20,176 nt of DNA from JBDTDV01 sp039922875. GTDB taxonomy: Bacteria > Actinomycetota > Actinomycetes > Actinomycetales > Microbacteriaceae. Of this stretch, positions 15,127 to 20,176 are shown piece by piece (the first letter of the stretch is position 1; the number at the start of each line of letters is the position of its first letter). The stretch spans positions 1-20,176 of the forward strand of contig JBDTDV010000030.1 in the NCBI GenBank assembly GCA_039922875.1. Direction: 5' to 3'. A program made the position numbers and the translations under genes. Under the pieces are notes generated by a model that was not told the origin of the DNA, searched no databases, and saw only the letters and a list, made by a program, of their open reading frames with translations.

Positions 15127-15558
15127 TCCCCGCTGGAGTGGCATCCGATTTCGATACCCCGCCGGCGGGCAACCCACACGGACATGGTTTTACCCACGGT
15201 CTTGTGAAGGTTGATTAAGCTGTGTACTTTTAGCCAGCCCTGATGGGCGACCTGTGTACGAGTTCTGCTACCCGCGGCCTAACCCCGACTCGTGAGTCGA
15301 TCGGCTATGCACTGCCTGGCAGTGATCCGTTTCGGCCGCGCAACGGCACATTCGAAGCGGAATGTTGAACTAGACGAGTTTGTCACAATCCCGGGCCCTC
15401 TGCAACCCGGGCGTGTCGCGACCACGTCGTCCCGGGCGTGTCGCTGCATTTTGCCGGTCGCTGCCCCCTTCCCGGCCGCCGGCGGCGGCCGCGCCGGGGC
15501 GCACACCGGCCGCAGAAACGGGCCGCAGGAACGGGCGCACACCGGCCGCAGGAACGGG
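15127..15558. other. Intergenic region upstream of rpsJ, no gene seen
   Basis: No coding region is recognised and tuf is absent. Two direct copies of CCCGGGCGTGTCGC lie at 15406-15419 and 15431-15444. A 24-nt near-identical repeat (gcgcacaccggccgcag-type) lies at 15499-15522 and 15535-15558, immediately next to the long palindrome that follows. The left part may hold upstream promoter elements of the ribosomal operon. Confidence 0.6.
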
Positions 15559-15624
15559 CTGCGCGGGAGTTAATTCGCTCCGCGGGACTTTCGACTCCCG
15601 CGGAGCGAATTAACTCCCGCGCAG
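15559..15624. repeat. Long perfect palindrome H1 (29-bp arms)
   Basis: The arms 15559-15587 and 15596-15624 are perfectly complementary over 29 bases, with an 8-base loop (ctttcgac). The arm starts CTGCGCGGGAGTTAATTCGC. A second palindrome of the same family is at 17056-17123. It lies downstream of the minus-strand AbiEi-like gene and could terminate it, but no T-run follows. The strict arm conservation and the second copy suggest a dispersed or mobile palindromic element. Confidence 0.9.
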
Positions 15625-15646
15625 AGTGCGGCGGGGTAGAGCCATC

Positions 15647-15900
15647 CGGCAGACGCACTCTCGGCAGAGCTACCCGGTCGAGGCACCCGCGGTAGTGCCA
15701 CCGGGGAGGGGCACCCCCAGCAGAGGCGTGCTGGGCAAAGCCACCCGCGACAGAGGCACCCACGGCAGAGGCACCCACGGCAGACGCACACTGGGCAGAG
15801 CCACACTCGGCAGACGCACACTGGGCAGAGCCACACTCGGCAGAGGCCGCTCCCGCCAGAGCCACACCCGGCAGAGCCACCCGGCTAGCCGCAGCCGCCT
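15647..15900. repeat. Degenerate 15-nt tandem array
   Basis: About 16 units of a 15-base motif with a consensus near CGGCAGAGCCACACT follow one another without spacers. The best part is 15748-15852. Within it a 30-base block (two units) at 15778-15807 is repeated exactly at 15808-15837. Units become degenerate towards both edges. All six frames give five-residue periodicity, but none matches a known pentapeptide-repeat consensus, and no ribosome-binding site is seen. It lies between the AbiEi-like gene and palindrome H1. Confidence 0.85.
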
Positions 15901-15925
15901 CGCCGCCGCGGCAACTCGCGGCGAA

Positions 15926-16909
15926 CTACTCCGGATATCGGCGTGGGCGTGACAGTGGCAGCCCGAGGCGGAGCAGTTTGGCGCGCAGGCGATACTGACT
16001 CATCCCAACGGGCGGGTCCCAACGGGCGAATCCGCGAACCTGCTCACGGATCGCGTCTTCACGGACCTTCTCGTCGTACACCACCTGCTCGGCGCTCCGC
16101 CCGTGCAGGAGCCGCGGATCGCTGTACTTGCCCGCGCCGTCGCACTCCCCTACCGCATCCTGCTCCGGCCAGTAGAAATCGGTCTGCACCGATCTCCCCT
16201 CCAGGATGACAAACGGATGCTGCAACTCCGGCTCGGGAAACCCGCAAAGGGCCATGTTGACTCGGCTTGCGGATTCCGCAGGTGAGTCTGCATGCTCGGT
16301 ACCGAATTCAAGTCGGGAACGCGCCCTGACGGAGCCCCGAAAGGGCAGCATCCGCTCCCATTTATCGAGCAGTTCTGCCTTTGTAGTAAGGGGTGGAAGC
16401 CGTTCGAAGCGATCAATATGTAGCGCGCAATCTATCGCGGCCACCGCGGACTTGAGATCGAGGGCCGCCGCGAGGTCGACCACCGTTCGTTGCACGGTCG
16501 TGACGGGCAACTCGTCGATGGTCGTGATGTCGTTAGAGTCGATGCCGACAGCATGCCGTCGCACGCCGGGATCGGAGCGGCCTCCGCTGGCTCGTTCGGT
16601 GAGAAAGTGGACCTCGTCCGGCCAGCTTCGCAGTATCGGTAGCCCCCAGAGCACTGCCGCGGAGTGATGCGACAAGACCATGGAGCCCCGGCGTTGGAGT
16701 GATGCACCACGGACGCGCATTTCGTAGCGCCTGTCGCTGTCGAGGGTTCGCCAGGTGTCCGCACGAAAGTAGACTCCGCGGGAGATCCGGCAAATCTCGC
16801 CGCGTGCCGCTAAGCGCGGTAACAGCGTGGTGTCACCGAACGCCCCATTGATGTCACTGGCGAGCATAAGCCCGTGCGATACGCGCGACTCGGGCTCAAC
16901 AGGCATCAT
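15926..16909 (-). CDS. AbiEi-like antitoxin-domain protein with possible nuclease-fold C-terminus
   Basis: The N-terminal half resembles the AbiEi antitoxin-type winged-helix proteins common in actinobacteria: LLPRLAARGEICRISRGVYF (residues 29-48), then VLSHHSAAVLWGLP (78-91) and VTTVQRTVVDLAAAL (136-150). The C-terminal third has E212, D244 (TDFYWPE), E255 and K261 (GECDGAGKY), spaced like a Vsr/DUF559 PD-(D/E)XK fold; that part is inferred. The start at 16909 is preferred because GGAGGAGG lies 11 bases upstream, giving 327 residues; a GTG at 16984 would add 25. No AbiEii-type toxin gene is adjacent, so it is an orphan. It lies between two related palindromes, with a GGGA tract upstream. Its role, whether in DNA binding, defence or neither, is unproven. 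Confidence 0.75.
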   Translation of the reverse strand: MMPVEPESRVSHGLMLASDINGAFGDTTLLPRLAARGEICRISRGVYFRADTWRTLDSDRRYEMRVRGASLQRRGSMVLSHHSAAVLWGLPILRSWPDEVHFLTERASGGRSDPGVRRHAVGIDSNDITTIDELPVTTVQRTVVDLAAALDLKSAVAAIDCALHIDRFERLPPLTTKAELLDKWERMLPFRGSVRARSRLEFGTEHADSPAESASRVNMALCGFPEPELQHPFVILEGRSVQTDFYWPEQDAVGECDGAGKYSDPRLLHGRSAEQVVYDEKVREDAIREQVRGFARWDPPVGMSQYRLRAKLLRLGLPLSRPRRYPE

Positions 16910-16988
16910 TCCGCTATGGTCCTCCTCCGATACGAGTCGGTGGATGCCGTCGGCCGTCCAGTGCACTATTCGCGGGTCGCGCACCCTG

Positions 16989-17043
16989 GGGAGGGAGGGA
17001 GGGAGGGAGGGATGGAGTGAGGGATGGAGGGAGGGATGGATGG
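16989..17043. repeat. GGGA tetranucleotide tract
   Basis: Six perfect GGGA units (16989-17012) are followed by degenerate GGGA/TGGA/GTGA units to 17043. The plus strand is G-rich enough to form a G-quadruplex. The tract lies 80 bases upstream of the preferred start of the minus-strand AbiEi-like gene, on its template strand, and just outside the alternative GTG start at 16984. Copy-number change could alter expression of that gene. Confidence 0.9.
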
Positions 17044-17055
17044 CCCCTCAATCCA

Positions 17056-17123
17056 GCTGCGCGGGACTTACTGCGCTGCGCGGGAGTGCGATCACCCGCG
17101 AAGCGCAGTAAGTCCCGCGCAGC
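17056..17123. repeat. Long palindrome H2, same family as H1
   Basis: The arms 17056-17084 and 17095-17123 pair over 29 bases with one mismatch, around a 10-base loop (agtgcgatca). Compared with H1 over the shared 29-base register, the left arm differs at four positions. Three of these four are matched by complementary changes in the right arm. It lies upstream of the AbiEi-like gene, so the two palindromes flank that gene. Confidence 0.9.
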
Positions 17124-17215
17124 ACAATGACGGGCGATGGCGCGGTGCGTCGGTGGGCACCCGGAGGGGGGCGACCCGGAGGGGGCGACCCGGACGAGGA
17201 CGCACAGTACAAACG

Positions 17216-17246
17216 GGGCGGGGACGCGCAATGCACGTCCCCGCCC
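17216..17246 (-). terminator. Terminator-like hairpin after the small minus-strand frame
   Basis: A perfect 11-bp GC-rich stem (17216-17226 with 17236-17246, 9-nt loop) lies 20 bases after the stop of the small broken frame. On the minus strand it is followed by CGTTTGT, a weak T-run. It fits an intrinsic terminator of actinobacterial type. Confidence 0.5.
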
Positions 17247-17265
17247 GGCTAGATGAGTGGACTAT

Positions 17266-17519
17266 TCACTCTTCGGAAAGTCCCTGGCCTAATGTCATAG
17301 CTTCTTTGCATCCCATAGGCGGCTCCTCGATGTCAAACCGGTCCGGGTGATCCGGTAGCCACCATTGTCGCCCGGAAACTCGCCAGGGTAAAGGTCGACA
17401 CTCGAACCTGTGCAGAACCTGACGCGTCCCGTCGGGGATGGTGGCCGGCGAATCCTCGATAACGAGGATAAAGTGGCCGGCGAATCCTCGATAACGAGGA
17501 TAAAGAGGAGGGCCGCCAC
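17266..17519 (-). pseudogene. Small unknown gene, frame broken by a 32-bp tandem duplication
   Basis: On the minus strand the frame ending at 17266 reads IEDSPATIPDGTRQVLHRFE, then CRPLPWRVSGRQWWLPDHPD, RFDIEEPPMGCKEAMTLGQG and LSEE. This looks protein-like but has no start codon in its own frame. Removing one copy of the 32-bp duplication (17441-17472 and 17473-17504) joins it to a GTG at 17519, giving 73 residues starting MAALLFILVI. The duplication shifts the frame by two. As it stands, the GTG frame gives a different 74-residue product ending at 17295. No ribosome-binding site is clear and the family is not recognised. The hairpin after the stop mildly supports a former gene. Confidence 0.35.
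17441..17504. repeat. Perfect 32-bp tandem duplication with internal stem
   Basis: Two identical 32-base units lie end to end (17441-17472, 17473-17504). Each contains ATCCTCG-ATAA-CGAGGAT, a perfect 7-bp stem with a four-base loop. The identity suggests a recent event. The unit is not a multiple of three. Confidence 0.95.
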
Positions 17520-17553
17520 GGCCGGCCCGACGCCTTGCGGAACGGCCCTCCTC
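17505..17553. terminator. Possible bidirectional terminator
   Basis: Inverted repeat GAGGAGGGCCG (17505-17515) and CGGCCCTCCTC (17543-17553) with a 27-base spacer. Short T-runs follow on both strands (GGTCTTTGA on plus, CTCTTTATCC on minus). It could terminate transcripts from either side, but the long loop lowers confidence. It also overlaps the GTG of the small broken frame. Confidence 0.4.
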
Positions 17554-17652
17554 GGTCTTTGACTTCGGCTACTCCGTGCCGCCGCGTGCGCGCCGGCGAC
17601 GGTGTCCGAGGCACATCACCACGGCGCCCGAACCTGCGCGGGCGCCTCTCCT

Positions 17653-17809
17653 TCTAATATGAGGAACCTTCGCTTATTTGGATAGCCCCAGAATAGGGGA
17701 TGCCGCCCGCAGGGGGATGCGGGCGGCATCTCTAAATATGAGGAACATTCGCTTCTTTGCATAGCCCCAGAATGGGGGATGCCGCCGGAAGAGAAGCGCG
17801 GACAGCATC
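17653..17809. repeat. Two tandem copies of a ~78-nt hairpin element
   Basis: Copy 1 (17653-17730) and copy 2 (17731-17809) share a 55-base conserved left part, including atatgaggaac, ttcgctt and atagccccagaat, then ggggatgccgcc. Copy 1 ends in a perfect 13-bp hairpin (17699-17711 with 17718-17730, 6-nt loop). Copy 2 keeps the ends GATGCCGCC and GCATC, but its stem is imperfect. No open frame is conserved by synonymous change, so an RNA or DNA structure is more likely than a peptide. Confidence 0.8.
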
Positions 17810-17845
17810 CGGCCAGAAGTCGAAAGAGGCGTGTAGCGGAAAAAC

Positions 17846-17912
17846 GTCCCGGGGCAGTCACTGCGAGGCACAGTCCCGGGGCAGTCGCTGCGAGGCACAG
17901 TCCCGGGGCAGT
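17846..17912. repeat. 27-nt tandem repeat upstream of the nucleotidyltransferase gene
   Basis: Units 17846-17872 and 17873-17899 differ at one base, and a third partial unit (gtcccggggcagt) occupies 17900-17912. The array ends 30 bases before the start codon of the plus-strand operon. The position fits an operator-type binding region or a transcribed leader. There are no spacers, so it is not CRISPR. Confidence 0.85.
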
Positions 17913-17941
17913 ATCCCGAGACCCGGCCCTATCATGAGGTA

Positions 17942-18823
17942 ATGCTCGACGAACCAACCACGATCCCGGTTTGGGCCCTCGTGCATCTGGCACACGCGGC
18001 GCTGCAGGATGCCGCCGAGACCGCCGGTGCTGACATTTTGCACATTAAAGGGCCGACGCTCGGAACGAACCTGCAGCCGGAACGGCATGACTCATCAGAC
18101 GCCGACGTATTGGTCCGGCCTGACCACCTCGATCGGTTCCTCGACGTGCTGACGCAGCGGGGGTGGAGCGAGTTCAGCGGATTCCACGAAGGATCCGCGT
18201 TCGAACACGCTGCGAACTATCGGCATCCACATCTCGGCTATGCCGACGTGCACCGCCTATTGCCTGGCCCGCACGCTTCACCCACCGTCGTGTTCGAGGC
18301 GCTGTGGCGCAACCGAACCGGCACGATGATCGCCCACCGCGAGTGCACAGTGCCCGACGAGGCAGGGCAAGTATTCGTGCAGGTCTTGCACGCGGCTCGG
18401 TCCCACGGCGCCGAGGGCCCGACAACCTGGGATGCCGCTACGCGCGAGGTGCAGGATGGCGCCGAGCGACTCTCGGCCGAGCTCGAGTCCCGAGTCGCGT
18501 TCGCCGCTGGACTCGGGCGATTGGATGAGTTCCGTGGCACACCCGACTACTACGTGTGGCGATACTGGTCCGGAACCGACGCCAATCGGCTGGCCGAATG
18601 GGGTGCGCGCTGGCGCGCCGCCAGCGGCATCCGGGGCCGGTTGCACGTGGCTTGGAGCGCCCTGCACGTCAACCGCACACACCTGCGCATGCGCTTGGGC
18701 CACGAGCCGACCACCTCGGAGATCGTGCGCGAGCAGTGGTCACGGCTCGGCAAGCTATACAGTTCGATGAAGCACTGGCGTACCAGCCAGACACGCAACG
18801 CCGGCGCAGACCGCAAAGACTGA
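17942..18823 (+). CDS. Nucleotidyltransferase-family protein (PF14907-like)
   Basis: The 293-residue product matches the pattern of the uncharacterised nucleotidyltransferase family NTP_transf_5. It has ILHIKGPTL (residues 32-40), the DxD-like SSDADVLV (51-58) followed by a predicted helix and GW, and YADVHRLL (100-107) as a likely third acidic position. VLHAARSHG (148-156) follows. Such proteins presumably transfer a nucleotide to an unidentified acceptor; substrates are generally unknown. The ATG at 17942 has only a close, poor ribosome-binding sequence, so the exact start is uncertain. Twenty bases separate it from the galE-like gene, suggesting one operon with surface-glycan genes. The C-terminus is basic and helical with no membrane segment. 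Confidence 0.75.
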   Translation: MLDEPTTIPVWALVHLAHAALQDAAETAGADILHIKGPTLGTNLQPERHDSSDADVLVRPDHLDRFLDVLTQRGWSEFSGFHEGSAFEHAANYRHPHLGYADVHRLLPGPHASPTVVFEALWRNRTGTMIAHRECTVPDEAGQVFVQVLHAARSHGAEGPTTWDAATREVQDGAERLSAELESRVAFAAGLGRLDEFRGTPDYYVWRYWSGTDANRLAEWGARWRAASGIRGRLHVAWSALHVNRTHLRMRLGHEPTTSEIVREQWSRLGKLYSSMKHWRTSQTRNAGADRKD

Positions 18824-18843
18824 GCGCAGCGGAGGGACAAGCC

Positions 18844-20034
18844 GTGCACATACTCGTCACAGGCGGGCTCGGATTCGTCGGCTCGGCCGTCGCGGCGGCG
18901 GCCCTCGAGTCCGGCCACGAGGTCACAGTGCTGGATGACGCCTCTGCGGGCAAGCCGTCCGTGGTGTCCCGCATCGGCGCGATCGCCGGGCGCGCACCGC
19001 GCGTCGTCATCGGCGATGTGTGCGCCGACCCGGTGCTCGAGGACGCTCTCGCAGACCGACCAGACGCCATCGTCCACTGCGCGGGGCTCAAGTCGATCGA
19101 AGAGTCGCTGCGCAACCCGCTGCGCTACTACGACGTGAATGTCGGCGGCACAACGCGCCTGCTCTTGGCCATGCGCCGCCATAGCGTCGCCCGCCTGGTG
19201 TTCAGTTCGTCCGCCACCGTGTACGGGCGCCCGACCCAGCTGCCCGTCACCGAGGACGCGCCGACCGGAATCGGCCTCACCAACCCGTATGGGCGCACCA
19301 AGCACGTCGTCGAGCTGCTGTTGCATGATGCCTCGGCTGCGGATCCGAGTCTTCAGGTGAGCATCCTGCGATATTTCAATCCGATCGGCGCGCATCCGTC
19401 CGGCCTGCTCGGCGAAGCCCCGGGCGCCGAGTCGACCAACATTTTTCCGCGAATCGCTGAGGTGGCCCGCGGCACGCGCGACCATCTTGTCGTCACCGGC
19501 ACCGACTATCCCACCCCGGACGGCACCGGAGTACGCGACTACATCCACGTCAGCGACCTCGCCGAAGGGCACCTTGCCGCACTTGAGCACACGGCGCCGG
19601 GCTGCCGCGTGTTCAACCTCGGAACTGGTCACGGCACCTCGGTACGGGAGTTGATCGCGTGCTACGAACACGCTTCGGGTCAGCCGATCCCCATCGTGAC
19701 CGGACCACGGCGTGATGGCGATGTCGCCAGCTGCTACGCCGATGCGGGAAAGGCACTCCGCGAGCTGGGCTGGAGCGCCCGACGCAGCCTGGCCGACGCA
19801 TGTGACGACAGTTGGCGGTGGCAGCGGGAGCTGCTGGCCGAGGCGGCCAACAAGACAGGCAACGAGGCGCCCAGCACGCACCCGGCAGCGCCCAGCACGC
19901 ACCCGGCAGCGCCCAGCAGCCACCCGGCCGCACCCGGCAAAAGCCGGGAGGCGCCTAGCACCCACCCGGCAGCCTTCGGCGCACGGCCATCGGCCCCGGC
20001 CGCGCCCGCCACGACGACGGACTCGCCACGGTGA
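18844..20034 (+). CDS. galE: UDP-glucose 4-epimerase (GalE family) with repeat tail
   Basis: It interconverts UDP-glucose and UDP-galactose (or a related sugar pair). A GTG start at 18844 is preceded by GGAGGG and gives the classic N-terminus; the open frame further upstream is antisense-free shadow of the previous gene. Visible features are the NAD-binding TGGLGFVGS (residues 6-14), catalytic SSSATVYG (121-128), NPYGRTK with Y149 and K153, RYFNPIGAHPSG (177-187) and VRDYIHVSDLA (230-240). Length is 396 residues against about 330 usual. The extra part, 338-396, is a Pro/Ala/Ser/Thr/His tail with four APS(T/S)HPA units encoded by 21-nt repeats. It overlaps the next gene by four bases. The exact sugar substrate cannot be told from sequence. 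Confidence 0.9.
   Translation: MHILVTGGLGFVGSAVAAAALESGHEVTVLDDASAGKPSVVSRIGAIAGRAPRVVIGDVCADPVLEDALADRPDAIVHCAGLKSIEESLRNPLRYYDVNVGGTTRLLLAMRRHSVARLVFSSSATVYGRPTQLPVTEDAPTGIGLTNPYGRTKHVVELLLHDASAADPSLQVSILRYFNPIGAHPSGLLGEAPGAESTNIFPRIAEVARGTRDHLVVTGTDYPTPDGTGVRDYIHVSDLAEGHLAALEHTAPGCRVFNLGTGHGTSVRELIACYEHASGQPIPIVTGPRRDGDVASCYADAGKALRELGWSARRSLADACDDSWRWQRELLAEAANKTGNEAPSTHPAAPSTHPAAPSSHPAAPGKSREAPSTHPAAFGARPSAPAAPATTTDSPR
19867..19971. repeat. 21-nt tandem repeat in the epimerase tail
   Basis: Five 21-base units start at 19867, 19888, 19909, 19930 and 19951. Units 1, 2, 3 and 5 encode APSTHPA or APSSHPA. Unit 4 is divergent (APGKSRE) and contains a hairpin, CCCGGC-AAAA-GCCGGG. The core CACCCGGCAG is shared with parts of the intergenic 15-nt array at 15647-15900. 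Confidence 0.9.
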
Positions 20035-20176
20035 CCGGACCCCGCATCCCCCGTCACATCACAATCGCCACTAACAACGGCGAGATCGGCGGCGGCGAAG
20101 TCATGCTGCTGCGCCTGTCTGAGGCGTTCCGTACCCTGGGCATCCCGGTGACGGTCGTTGCCCCTTCGTATCCCGA
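20031..20176 (+). CDS. Glycosyltransferase, GT-B type, N-terminus only
   Basis: The gene starts at a GTG overlapping the epimerase stop (GTGA) and runs off the window. The 48 visible residues read HITIATNNGEIGGGEVMLLR followed by LSEAFRTLGIPVTVVAPSYP. A beta strand, a glycine-rich loop (IGGGE) and an amphipathic helix leading into the second strand are typical of the N-terminal domain of GT4-like glycosyltransferases. Its position after galE and the nucleotidyltransferase gene suggests it uses a nucleotide sugar to build a cell-surface glycan. Family membership rests on a short segment. Confidence 0.7.
   Translation, partial: MTGPRIPRHITIATNNGEIGGGEVMLLRLSEAFRTLGIPVTVVAPSYP

Larger units (their letters stand above)
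17124..17941. other. Hairpin-dense intergenic region
   Basis: This stretch of about 800 bp holds no intact recognisable gene. From left to right it contains short direct repeats of acccggaggggg (about 17152-17190) and a terminator-like hairpin at 17216-17246. A broken small reading frame with an internal 32-bp duplication, an inverted repeat at 17505-17553 and a GGCGCCCG/CGGGCGCC stem at 17623-17646 follow. Two copies of a 78-nt element and a 27-nt tandem repeat lie before the plus-strand operon. The density of stems suggests transcription insulation or an RNA element cluster. Confidence 0.7.

Noticed and set aside
15626..15952. A pentapeptide-repeat protein encoded by the 15-nt array
   Set aside because: The five-residue periodicity appears in every frame because the unit is 15 bases. 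No frame fits the A(D/N)LXX pattern and no start signal is present.
17370..17410. tRNA-like T-loop (GGTTCGAG on the minus strand)
   Set aside because: The flanking bases do not pair as a T-stem, and no anticodon or acceptor stem can be built.
17846..17912. Possible CRISPR array
   Set aside because: Units are contiguous with no unique spacers, and no cas genes are in the window.
17616..17993. A 125-codon minus-strand frame across the repeats
   Set aside because: It runs through hairpins and tandem repeats in shifting phases, and copy differences are not synonymous.
18556..18843. Longer epimerase start upstream
   Set aside because: It would overlap the nucleotidyltransferase gene. The GTG at 18844 has GGAGGG and gives the expected NAD-binding N-terminus.

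Overview
The window is high-GC DNA from an actinobacterium. The ribosomal and map/adk/secY protein sequences look like family Microbacteriaceae (judged from memory, not by search). It has three parts.

(1) Left flank, 1-2205. An incomplete gene for a secreted protein runs off the left edge on the minus strand; it has a signal peptide and a Thr/Pro-rich stalk. A gene-poor stretch of about 550 bp follows. Then comes the 5' part of an IS30-family transposase gene, cut off within a few bases of the map stop codon.

(2) Core, 2206-15126, all on the minus strand. This is the S10-spc ribosomal protein operon, read from right to left: rpsJ, rplC, rplD, rplW, rplB, rpsS, rplV, rpsC, rplP, rpmC, rpsQ, rplN, rplX, rplE, rpsH, rplF, rplR, rpsE, rpmD, rplO, secY, adk, map. 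Many junctions are 1-4 base overlaps, as expected for translational coupling. No rpsN (S14) lies between rplE and rpsH. The usual right-hand neighbour (tuf/str operon) and left-hand neighbour (infA-rpmJ-rpsM-rpsK-rpoA-rplQ) are not adjacent, so both ends look like rearrangement boundaries. Several ribosomal proteins (L15, S5, L4, L29, S17, S3) carry Ala/Thr/Lys/Glu-rich tails, and some of these are built from short DNA repeats.

(3) Right flank, 15127-20176, is accessory DNA dense in repeats. An orphan AbiEi-like gene with a possible nuclease-like C-terminus lies between two long palindromes of one family, which differ by mostly compensated base changes. Next to it are a 15-nt tandem array and a GGGA tract. 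Between 17124 and 17941 there is a hairpin-rich intergenic region with three further tandem repeats and a small broken reading frame. A plus-strand operon then starts: a PF14907-like nucleotidyltransferase, a GalE-type epimerase with a 21-nt-repeat tail, and the start of a glycosyltransferase gene. This looks like the beginning of a cell-surface glycan locus.

The most unusual content is the repeat biology: the covarying palindrome pair, repeats built into essential ribosomal genes, and recurring 15-nt periodicity. No complete new enzyme system can be demonstrated from this window alone.
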